A stretch of DNA of 12,691 nt, taken from Dictyocoela muelleri (lineage: Eukaryota; Microsporidia). The notes under the pieces are model-generated. The model saw only the letters and a program-made list of their open reading frames with translations, was not told where the DNA came from and made no database searches. This document shows, in pieces, positions 1-7,466 of this stretch. A program made the translations under genes and the position numbers. Position 1 is the first letter of the stretch; each line of letters starts with the position of its first letter. The stretch is taken from positions 1-12,691 of the forward strand of contig SDVU01000518.1 of NCBI GenBank assembly GCA_016256075.1, given 5' to 3'.

Positions 1-54
1 GAACATATCAATCATAAATGTAATAGTTAGTTTCTAGTCAACTCTTTTATATGG

Positions 55-220
55 CTTCTAAAGTGGTACTCTATAATAGAACAGTACCTAATTTTAATAC
101 AATTTATAATTTTAAAAGGAAATTTTTTAAAAAAAAATTAAAAAAATAGCTCGACATAAAGAATAAACCTCGAAAAAAAAAATGAAAAATGAAAAGAGAA
201 ATTACAGAAAGAAACGACAA
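55..220 (+). repeat. Left copy of ~166-bp direct repeat flanking element 221-1306
   Basis: This segment matches 1307-1473 in the same orientation. Shared landmarks are CTTCTA at the start, AAAAGGAAATTT in the middle, ATAGC(T/A)CG(A/C)CATA, GAATAAA(C/T)CTCGAAAAAA and GAGAAATTACAGAAAGAAAC near the end. By eye the copies are roughly 75-80% identical, and the two are nearly equal in length. The left copy ends where the inverted terminal repeat starts at 221, and the right copy begins one base after the element ends at 1306. That is the geometry of a target duplication, but far too long for any known cut-and-paste family. No coding capacity is evident. Confidence 0.75.
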
Positions 221-1306
221 TCCGTTTTTTTTTGCCTTTGGCGAAAAATGGATGCCATTTTGGTGCAAAATCCGTTTTTCGCCCAATATTTTTAATACTA
301 ATTAAAACAAAAATATAAAAGTGATTTTGATTTAAAAAATATGTTGCATTTATAATTATTTTAGCTTATATAATAATTGATAAGTTATATGATGGTGTTT
401 AAAATAAAAAAAAGTTTATGAATAATGAAAATTAATGTTCTCACCCGGGTTGCAGACCCCCCCCCTAAAAATAGAAAATCGCCATTCACAAGAGAAGAGA
501 TATGGTTCTTATATGAAATAAGCCCAATTCGTCGAGATATTACTGAAAATGATTTTTTTTATGTATAAACGAATATATGAGGTTTTCCAAAAATGGTCGC
601 GAAGCGACCATTTTTGAAAAACCTCATATTTCCACCCATACATCATAATAGTTTCATTTTCAGTAATATCTCGACGAATTGGGCTTATTTCATATAAGAA
701 TCATAATCTCTCCACTTGTGAATGGCGATTTTCTATTTTTTAGGGAGGAGGTCTGAAACCCGGGTGGGAACCAAAATTAATATATTTTAATAAAGATTTT
801 TTTGGATTTTTTTTATAAAAAAAATATCTGCAATATTGAAACAAAAAATAGAATATTAGTCAGCAAATAAAAGAATATTTATTGACGTGCCTTTAACAAT
901 AGATATTTGCGAATCTTACAAAATTATACCCACTTGATGATTAAAAAGAAATGGTCTCCGTTATACAAAATCATATATATTTAAAAAACTGAAGATAAAA
1001 TAATAAAATTAATTATGATAAATTTGAAATCTAGAAATATAAAAAGTATCTGTTAAATAATGTAATTAAAAAAATTATGAAAAATTACTAATTATATGAT
1101 GAAATGGTATTTTTTAGATAAATGGCTTTAAAGCCAACTATTTTCAATTAATATTTTTTGTGCTATATGTATTTTTTATAATTTATTTTTTAAAATCATT
1201 ATCACTTTTGTATTTTAGTTTTAATTAGTATTAAAAATTTTGGGCGAAAAAAAAACGAATTTTACACCAAAATGGCTCCATCACATCGCCAAAGACAAAA
1301 AACGAA
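221..1306. mobile_element. Unclassified element with ~120-bp inverted terminal repeats
   Basis: The left arm (221 to about 345) and the right arm (about 1185-1306) are inverted copies. The left arm begins TCCGTTTTTTTTTGCCTTTG and the complement of the right end begins TTCGTTTTTTGTCTTTGGCG. Both then share GCCATTTTGGTG, TCGTTTTT, CGCCCAA and ATACTAATTAAAAC blocks. I see no transposase: the interior is AT-rich, has no ORF with recognisable similarity, and contains a second, younger fold-back at 437-772. It is best seen as a non-autonomous DNA transposon or long-ended MITE. The family is not assigned because the short target duplication is hidden inside, or replaced by, the 166-bp flanking repeats. 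Confidence 0.65.
437..772. mobile_element. Fold-back MITE with 9-bp target duplication, nested in 221-1306
   Basis: The element is a nearly complete palindrome with its centre at 601-603. The left end starts GTTCTCACCCGGGTT and the complement of the right end starts GGTTCCCACCCGGGTTT. The arms share GAAAATCGCCATTCACAAG and GAAATAAGCCCAATTCGTCG. The apex is GGTCGC-GAA-GCGACC. The 9-base word AAAATTAAT stands directly outside each end (428-436 and 773-781), as expected for a target duplication; 9 bp is typical of Mutator-like elements, and Merlin-type elements also leave 8-9 bp. No coding sequence is present. Unlike its surroundings it carries GC-rich ends and a run of nine C residues (457-465). 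Confidence 0.8.
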
Positions 1307-1473
1307 CTTCTATAAGCTCTACAGTTTGAAAAAAAATATAAATTGTTTTAAAATTATAATTTAAAAAGGAAATTTAATAAAAAAAAGTTAAAAATATAGC
1401 ACGCCATAGAGAATAAATCTCGAAAAAAACAACACCAAAAAATAAAAAGAGAAATTACAGAAAGAAACAATAA
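1307..1473 (+). repeat. Right copy of ~166-bp direct repeat flanking element 221-1306
   Basis: This is the partner of 55-220 in the same orientation. It begins immediately after the right inverted end of the element and fades out near 1473, where the left copy meets the element. The divergence between the copies shows the duplication is old and is not an assembly duplicate. Confidence 0.75.
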
Positions 1474-1831
1474 TCGAAATTAATTGGGTTATAGAAGAAT
1501 TACGAAATAATTTATAATTATAATTTTGCAAGCCAGAACCATTGAACATGAGATTCATATAATATTAAGAATTGATTTTTTGTCAGAAAAACAACAACCG
1601 TCTGCAAAAGATACAAAATATGAATAAACTTAGTTGACAATTAATAGGGGGCCAAGGACTTGAATAAAGCATTTTCAAAATAATCAAAAATCTCGTGAAA
1701 ATCTCGGCAAATATTATTAAGAATAATAATAAAAATTTAAAGATATTCGTATATTGGATGATTTATGAACATTAATCAACGAGCAGAACTTCAATAGTAA
1801 AAAACAGGCCAAAATTTAGTTTTTCTCGGCT
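1474..1831. other. AT-rich spacer without recognised features
   Basis: There is no open frame of useful length, no strong inverted repeat and no similarity I can name in 358 bp. Short translated stretches were checked in all frames and did not resemble a transposase or host protein. Confidence 0.5.
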
Positions 1832-1833
1832 TA

Positions 1834-2471
1834 GTCAATCCTAAAAGTCATATCAAGAGAAAAAACGAAAACAATAAAAGAAAAAAATGTATAGTATTTA
1901 ATAATCCTGGATGCTTAATACATGAAATTTTACTATTTTTTATTGTTTCATGCTGTCTTTGGCTTTTCATAGTTTTTTTGCCTTTCTTTCCGTTTTTGAT
2001 ATTTTATGCCGTTTTTTTTAAAAAAATATAAAAAATAAAGAAGTTTGATTAAAAATGGAATAAATTTGCTAATTTAAATAAAGAGACTATTTAATTTTTA
2101 AACGAAGGCAAAAATATTAAAAAGTGAAATGTTTTTCTTAATTGGATTATTATTTCCACATAAATTTCATAAGATAGCTACCTATTAACATTCTATTAGT
2201 TCCATATTATGAATTCAGCATCTATCCAATACTGTTGTCTTCTTTTTATGATTAAATAGCCTTTTTAATTTTAGTAAGCAAGCTTATTCCATCATTAATT
2301 ACATTTTTTATATTTTTTCAAAAATAGCATGAAATATCATAAATGGCATGAAAAGTCAAAAACGGCATGAAATATCAAAAACGGGCATATGAAGTCAAAC
2401 GGCATGAAAACATAAGGAACAAAAATTATGCTATTTTTTCATTTTTTTTATATGTGACTTTTAGGATTGAC
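1834..2471. mobile_element. MITE with TA target duplication and subterminal 19-bp repeats
   Basis: The left end GTCAATCCTAAAAGTCA (1834-1850) is the exact reverse complement of the right end (2455-2471). A TA dinucleotide lies on each side (1832-1833 and 2472-2473), the target duplication of Tc1/mariner-type elements. Inside the right end, five units beginning GCATGAAA or a close variant start at 2327, 2346, 2365, 2385 and 2402, a period of 17-20 bp. Inverted versions (TTTCATGC, GATATTTTATGCC) lie inside the left end at about 1945-2012. Repeats of this kind often bind transposase, but that role is inferred. There is no coding sequence in its 638 bp. Confidence 0.8.
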
Positions 2472-2610
2472 TAGCATGTTTTTAAATCAAAATTTACAGT
2501 AAGTGATTGTGCAGAAGTTAGCAAATTCTTTGACGATACGAATTGTTAAAACAAAGTACAATAAAAATGATATTTACAATTCTTTTAGACCCTGGGCATT
2601 CCCGAAAAAC

Positions 2611-2735
2611 GACAAAGTCGTTTTTCATTAAAAATGATAAAGTCGTTTTTCATTAAAAATGACAAAGTCGTTTAACATTAGAAATTACAAAGTCGTTTTT
2701 CACTAAAAATGACAAATTTTTTTTATCCGGAAAAA
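2611..2735 (+). repeat. 25-bp tandem repeat, about five units
   Basis: Units start at 2611, 2636, 2661, 2686 and 2711, exactly 25 bp apart. The consensus start is GACAAAGTCGTTTTTCATTA followed by AAAAT. The last unit degenerates after its first bases. Read across the first unit, AAAAACGAC-AAA-GTCGTTTTT is a perfect hairpin. A GAAAAACGACAAA motif occurs on both sides (about 2604 and 2730), so the array is bracketed by the same word. The 25-bp period excludes a repeated peptide. Confidence 0.85.
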
Positions 2736-3101
2736 CGACAAACCTAAAATATTAATATTGAAATTTTTAAATTGTAAAGAGAAAAAGAAAATTGCTCTAT
2801 CAAGTTTATATTTATAATGAACATAAAATACTTGTTAAGTTTATTTATAGGCAATGTATTAGTCATAAATTCTGTGGTATAATTAATACATATATTAAAG
2901 TCATATTGTTTTAATTACCAAATTACATTAATTTATTCAATAAATAGTTAAGAACTATTATTTCTGTAAAAAAATTATTTATAAAAACTAAAATATATGG
3001 ATCACTTCTTTTTTTAATTTATACAAGATTTGTGGTTTTTATTACAAAAAAAATTTGTGGAATTATTTTACAAGTTGATCAATAAAAAATTTTAAATTGT
3101 T
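2736..3101. other. AT-rich spacer without recognised features
   Basis: I see no gene, RNA gene or convincing repeat in these 366 bp between the tandem repeat and the mariner element. Confidence 0.5.
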
Positions 3102-3103
3102 TA

Positions 3104-3215
3104 GAGTCATTTTCATTATTATAGCCCCCTTTTTTATTATTATAGACCCCCCTCTTTTTCATTATTATAGACCCCTCATTGCATTAGTATAGACCCCTAA
3201 TTGCATTATTATAGA
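3104..3215. repeat. Left subterminal repeat array of the mariner element
   Basis: The core ATTATTATAGACCCC (with variants) recurs with TATAG starting at 3120, 3141, 3166, 3188 and 3210, a spacing of 21-25 bp, or about two helical turns. The outermost unit is part of the terminal inverted repeat. Confidence 0.8.
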
Positions 3216-3254
3216 TTATTTTTTAATTTTCGGTTGAAAAAAATCTACCCTTAA

Positions 3255-4320
3255 ATGTGTTCATTACCAGATGATAAAGATGAAACAAATATTATTGAGA
3301 TTGAGACGCTAATCGAAAGAGCTCGTAAATCCAGAATACTGTCATGAGAACAGTTTTAGAATCGTTCCTTGGACTGCTGGAGAAGAATTTTTCTTTAAAA
3401 TAAATATCGAGAATAATGAATATTTAATATAGTACAAGTAAAAGACTGTACAAGAAATATCTAGCAGAAGAATTTATAGATTTATCTCAATATAAATCAG
3501 CGGGTGCGAAAAAGGCAAGTACTGAAGAGATATTTCTTTTGAGAAAAGTCCAATTCCTTCAGAGTTTTCTCTAAATATATGTACTAATTTAAGTGCACTA
3601 TTAGAAACTCTTAAAACCTTCAGCATGGATGATCGCTACTCGCTTTCAACTTGTCACAAAAACATAAAAAAAGATGGATTATACAAAAAAAACTTTGACT
3701 TTGGTCCCAGTAAATAAGAAACAACAATGACAATAAGTTGGTTAGGTTCCAGTATGCTTCTTCTTTACTCAATATAAGATACGAAAAACTTATTTATCGA
3801 CGAGTCGGAGTTTATTCCACATATTCATAAAAAGCTAGTTATTCTCCAAAGAACATAAAGTGATATACAAATTTGCTAATTATAAAGTTGCTAAAGTCTC
3901 AACTCTATGTGCGATTCAAGTAGATGGGATTCTTGCAAGTAAGGTTAAAGTCTGGAGCTAAATTTGTTGACATGGTAGAATTCATTCAATATGAACTTCA
4001 ACAGTTGGTTCCCAGGAGAGAAAATATATAGTAATGGACAATGCTTCAATACACAAGACAGTTCAAGTTAGGAAAACTTTGTCACATAAGAACTACATCT
4101 TAATGCCCTTACCACCTTACTCGCATCAACTAAATCCAATAGAAGAGTTTTTCTCCTGTCTTAAAGCTAGAATAAGACAAAGACGATATCTTCAACAACT
4201 GCAATGCTTATTGAACAAATAAGGAATGTTTTAAGCAATGAAGAGTTTATAATGGTAGGATACTTCGAGCACATGCGTAAGTGGCTTGAACAAGCAATAG
4301 TAAAGGGTGATTTTATCTAA
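3255..4320 (+). pseudogene. Tc1/mariner (IS630-type, DD34E) transposase, frameshifted
   Basis: This was the cut-and-paste transposase of the surrounding element; it would have bound the inverted ends and moved the element into TA sites. The chosen start, ATG at 3255, opens a short stretch that soon meets a stop. Clear family landmarks follow: LTLVPVNKKQQ near 3695-3725; FIDESEF with the first catalytic Asp at 3799-3801; then VMDNASIHKT with the second Asp at 4037-4039; and LPPYSHQLNPIEEFF with the Glu at 4142-4144. The last two are separated by 34 residues, the DD34E arrangement. The tail, to the stop at 4320, lies in another frame and includes YFEHMRKWLEQA. At least two frameshifts and several stops are visible, since the first and second Asp are in different frames. 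About 355 codons of span fits the family. Confidence 0.9.
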
Positions 4321-4407
4321 TAAATAATTTATCTGATTTGTTAATTTTGTTTATTAAAATTTTTGTATTCTTTTTTAAAATTTATTATCAACACAAATAA
4401 TGGATGA

Positions 4408-4583
4408 AGGGGTCTATTTTAGTGAAAAGAGGCACATTTATATAATAAAAAGGGGGTCTATAATAATTCAATGAGGGGTTCTATAATAATGCAATGAGGG
4501 GTCTATAATAATGAAAAAGGGGTCTATAATAATGAAAAAAGGGGTCTATAATAAAAAAAGGTCTATAATAATGAAAAGGACTC
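4408..4583. repeat. Right subterminal repeat array of the mariner element
   Basis: GGGGTCTATAATAATGAAAA and variants recur with GGGG or GG beginning near 4409, 4453, 4475, 4498, 4519, 4541 and 4560. The spacing is 19-23 bp, with one double step of 44. They are inverted relative to the left array and probably formed transposase-binding sites, which is inference. Confidence 0.8.
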
Positions 4584-4710
4584 TAATCAGTCAAATTTGC
4601 AATATTGTAAAATTCATAATTTACGTTGATAAATTTTTTTTGATAATTCGTTTAAAAATAAAATGAATAGAAAATGATAAGAAAATGAAAAGAAAATAAT
4701 TATATCAATA

Positions 4711-5562
4711 CTGAGTCCCCATATGATAAGAATTAGACCACAAAATGGCATTAAAAAAAATGAAAACCATGTTTTTGAAGAGCCCTTGGTGTTATACTAT
4801 CGGGAATCTTGTCAATAATAAATTGTAATTGAAAAAATGGTAATATACAGAAGTATAAATCAAAAATTTTTTAGTGTACACATTGCCATTTTTTTAATAA
4901 AAAATTATTATTGACTTGATTTCCGCTAATATAACCCCGAGGGCGTTTCAAAAACATATTTTTTATTATTTTTTGATTTTGCTTTATGGGTCTAATTATT
5001 GGTCATTTAAGGTAAAAATGGTATTGTTGACAAAACTATTTTAAATTTTTAGATTTAAGTAAAGGCTACTAAAAAATATGAATAGATTATAGATGATTAA
5101 ATTAGGATGTTAATAAAGAACTTTGTTTATCATACCTTTGTGTTAAATGTCAAAATATCTCATTTTGAAATTAAACATAAAAAGTGGTATTCTAGTATAT
5201 TTGTTACATGTAGCCTTTTTGAAATTTAAAGATCATTAATCAATATCAATCATTTTTTTTTACACTTATATCGTTGTTTTACTTAAATTTTATAGAATTT
5301 GGCCCCGAAAATGAATTCAAAAAATGATAAAAAATATGTATTTGGAAAGCTCTTGGTGTGATATTAGCGGGAATCAAGTTTATGAGAAAAAAAATAAATA
5401 TATCTATTTTAGGACTTTATCCTAAAATATGAATATTTTATATTTTTTCTCATAAACTTGATTCCCGCTAATATCACACCAAGAGCTTTCCAAATACATA
5501 TTTTTTTATCATTATTTGATCGTCTTTTCTGGGTCAAATTCTTGGTCATAAGGGGGACTCAG
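4711..5562. mobile_element. Double fold-back element with TA target duplication
   Basis: The outer ends are CTGAGTCCCC (from 4711) and GGGGGACTCAG (to 5562), with TA outside each (4709-4710 and 5563-5564). Inside, one ~100-bp module occurs four times in alternating orientation: about 4720-4815 forward, 4900-5010 reverse, 5310-5392 forward and 5443-5550 reverse. Its landmarks are AATT(A/T)GACC, ATATGTATTTGGAAAGCTC or variants, and ATTAGCGGGAATCAAG. The last two copies share a perfect 57-bp inverted arm (5336-5392 with 5443-5499) around a smaller hairpin TTTTAGGA-CTTTA-TCCTAAAA, while the first two are more diverged. It has no coding sequence and is probably a composite MITE of the TA-targeting class. 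Confidence 0.75.
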
Positions 5563-5731
5563 TACCAAAATATTATATTGTTTTTTATTATTTCAAGTTT
5601 AAAAGTCAAATGGAACAGATAATAGATTGTAATTAAATTTTCACGAATTTAGTCCTTTTGTTGACATTTTTCTTAATATAAAAAATGTAACGCTAGTGAC
5701 GCGTGTGATACGCTAAAAGCGCAAAATATTA

Positions 5732-5754
5732 TGTCACGAGCGAAGCTCGAGACA
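5732..5754. other. Short hairpin with GCGAAGC apex
   Basis: TGTC-A-CGAGC-GAA-GCTCG-A-GACA forms a 23-base hairpin with one mispair. It sits in a locally GC-rich patch (about 5690-5755) that also holds CGCTAGTGACGCG and CGCTAAAAGCG. It is not followed by a T-run at a gene end, so it is not a terminator. Its role is unknown. Confidence 0.5.
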
Positions 5755-5780
5755 ATGCTGAATAAATATATTTGGTACTA

Positions 5781-6060
5781 ACCCGCTTTTTGGCTGTCGA
5801 GAAATTAGCGCTTGGATAAAACCGAAATGATAACTGATATGCCAAATTTTCCGTAGTTTAACAATCCTGGACTAGTTTATTAAAATTAGTTAAATAATTA
5901 TACCTTTTCCTAATTTGATCCGCCAAAATAAAAAAAGGTATAATTATTTGGCCAATTTTAATAAACCAGTCCAGGATTGTGAAACTAAGGAAAATTTGGC
6001 ACATCAGTTATCATTTCGGTTTTATCCCAGCGCGAATTTCTCGAAGGTTTAAAAGCGGGT
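5781..6060. repeat. FB1 palindrome, copy 1 (280 bp), abutting the left Merlin end
   Basis: A near-complete palindrome: the left end ACCCGCTTTT is matched by AAAAGCGGGT at the right end. The arms share CGAGAAATT, GGATAAAACCGAAATGATAA, AACAATCCTGGA and ATAATTATACCTTTT. The loop is near CTAATTTGATCCGCCAAA. A second copy of nearly the same length lies at 9983-10260. The loop sequence shows the two copies are in the same orientation. It could be an independent fold-back MITE or one half of a long flank duplication; there is no coding sequence. Confidence 0.8.
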
Positions 6061-6079
6061 GACAAGTTAAACACCTACT

Positions 6080-6382
6080 TAAGAAAATCAGGTTCAAATT
6101 ACTCATTTATAAAGCCAATTTTTTTTAAATAAGAGAGCTTAAAAAGGTAAAGTAATAGAAGCACATACAATTTTATACGGGGTATAAACTATTTCGACGA
6201 TTTATTCTTTTTTTTGGAAATTTTCTTGCTAAAAACTCGTTTTTTTTCCAAAAAGGGAATAAATCATCTAACTATAATATACCTTGTCTAAAAAGATATT
6301 TGTTTCGAAAATCTTTACTTTTTTAAGCTCTTTTATTTAAAAAATGGCTTTATAAATGAGTAATTTGAACGTGATTTTCTTT
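6080..6382. mobile_element. FB2 fold-back element
   Basis: The left arm begins at about GAAAATCA (6083-6090) and the right arm ends TGATTTTC (6372-6379). The shared arm words include TTCAAATTACTCATTTATAA, AGAGCTTAAAAA and GATTTATTC. The centre lies near 6225-6240. It sits immediately inside the left 22-base inverted end of the Merlin element. I could not define a target duplication, and there is no coding sequence. Confidence 0.7.
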
Positions 6383-6438
6383 TTTTAAAAAAAAATAAAT
6401 ACCCTTTATGTTGAAAAGATTAAACAAATTTATAGATC

Positions 6439-7173
6439 ATGAATTTTTTAATTTTATTTCTGTTAACTCCAACATACTCTAATTATTGCAAAAGTTTGGC
6501 TCTATTCCAATGACTAAAGATGTTCTGTTTGTAAAAATAAAAAGAGTATTACAAAAAAAAAGAAATATAATATTGGTCATGCATGGTACTGTTCTTTATG
6601 CAAAAAATATCTAAATTTATTAATCGATTGCGAATTAAAGAATTCACGGATTTCTCGGTTCGTTTTCTTTAAACTTGCATTTTATTTTTATAGTAAAGTG
6701 TATTTTACTGCGCAATATATTCAAATAAATTGTCAAATAGGAAAAAAAGTACATCTTATTGGATTTTTTTAGGAGAAAAATATCTAGCTTTGTTAGTAAA
6801 GAAAGAAGACAACTTGGTTGGTTGCTAAAAGAAGTCCAAATAGATGAAAGCTTCTGGACAAGAGCAAAGTATGGGTAGAGCATATGTGAGAAAGACATAG
6901 GATCTGGGGTGCAATTGAAGTGAAATCCGAGTATTTTTTTTTAGAAAAGGTAGAAAAAAGAGATATTCACACATTAATATCCCTCATTAACAAAAACATT
7001 AAGGAAGATTCATATGTTATTTCGGATCAATGTTCATCCTAAAATGCAATTAAAAACCGATACAGGGATAGTGTTTGCCACAAATATAATTTAGTATCCC
7101 GGAAACTAAAGCAAATACTCAAAAAATTGAAAATCACTGGGTTCATTTAAAGAAAATTAGCAATATTGGGTAG
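6439..7173 (+). pseudogene. Merlin-type (ISXO2-like) transposase, part 1, frameshifted
   Basis: DDE transposase of the Merlin/IS1016 group, relatives of bacterial IS1595. The start chosen is ATG at 6439 (MNFLILF...). A zinc-ribbon-like pair follows: CSVCKNK near 6517 and WYCSLCKKY near 6584. The catalytic core begins VQIDESFWTRAKYG, with the first Asp at 6843-6845. Then IWGAIEVKSEYFFLEKVEKR and SYVISDQ follow, with the second Asp at 7025-7027, and IENHWVHLKK with the Glu at 7129-7131. These landmarks lie in different frames and stops intervene, so several frameshifts have occurred. The sequence stops matching the family where the MULE begins at 7174, and the segment from about 7012 is repeated after the MULE. 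Confidence 0.85.
7012..7173 (+). repeat. Left copy of ~162-bp direct repeat flanking the MULE
   Basis: This segment of Merlin coding sequence, starting ATATGTTATTTCGGATCAAT, recurs in the same orientation at 8840-8917, continuing after FB3 at 9409 to about 9506. Only four mismatches occur in the first 79 bases; similarity then falls to about 85% (by eye). It ends at the MULE's left tip and its partner starts at the MULE's right tip. Confidence 0.8.
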
Positions 7174-7174
7174 G

Positions 7175-7203
7175 GCGAAAACTCGCCGAGGGCGAGTTTT
7201 CGC
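7175..7203. repeat. Perfect hairpin at the MULE left tip
   Basis: GCGAAAACTCGCC-GAG-GGCGAGTTTTCGC is a perfect 13-bp stem with a 3-base loop. It is built from the element's own end motif joined head to head. A further forward copy lies 20 bp inward. Confidence 0.9.
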
Positions 7204-7466
7204 TACTTTTTTTGTGTCGAGTTAGCGAAAACTCGCTACAAATTATTATTATTATTATAAAAATTTTAATAGATAATAAAATACCTTTGTTAAAATATTT
7301 ATTCGCTAAAAAATAGAAAAATATTTATAATATTTAATAGATAAAAAAAATACACAGATTTAAAATAAAATTTAATTTAATTTAATTTCATCTCAATTTT
7401 CGGCAATTATATTTATCAATTCATTTAAATTATAAAAATTATAATTTTCAAGGATTGTAATTAATT

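Larger units (their letters stand above)
3104..4583 (+). mobile_element. Tc1/mariner-superfamily element, full length, inactive
   Basis: The ends are inverted repeats: the left begins GAGTCATTTTCATTATTATA and the complement of the right begins GAGTCCTTTTCATTATTATA, one mismatch in 20. A TA lies on each side (3102-3103 and 4584-4585), the hallmark target duplication of the family. At 1480 bp with one central transposase gene, the length fits. Both ends carry arrays of the TATAGACCCC motif at about 22-bp spacing, listed separately. The transposase is frameshifted, so the copy should be immobile unless helped in trans. Confidence 0.9.

Noticed and set aside
104-286. 60-codon minus-strand open frame rich in Phe and Leu
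   Set aside because: It spans the border between the direct repeat and the inverted end of the 221-1306 element and reflects T-runs; no start context, domain or conservation supports a gene.
437-772. Inverted copy of a host gene exon
   Set aside because: The 9-bp direct flanks and matching tips fit a transposed fold-back, and neither arm contains a credible coding frame.
1480-1830. Possible helix-turn-helix transposase remnant
   Set aside because: Short translated fragments looked loosely like a DNA-binding domain, but no motif held up in any frame and no inverted ends surround the region.
2327-2420. CRISPR-like short repeats
   Set aside because: The 17-20 bp units are contiguous with no unique spacers, and they are mirrored at the other end of a TA-flanked MITE.
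2611-2735. CRISPR array or coding repeat
   Set aside because: The units are directly adjacent without spacers, and a 25-bp period would shift the reading frame in each unit.
5732-5754. Intrinsic terminator
   Set aside because: There is no T-run after the stem and no upstream gene; the context looks eukaryotic and repeat-rich.
6644-6898. 84-codon minus-strand open frame
   Set aside because: It lies opposite the recognisable Merlin transposase segment (including VQIDESFW) on the plus strand and is its shadow.
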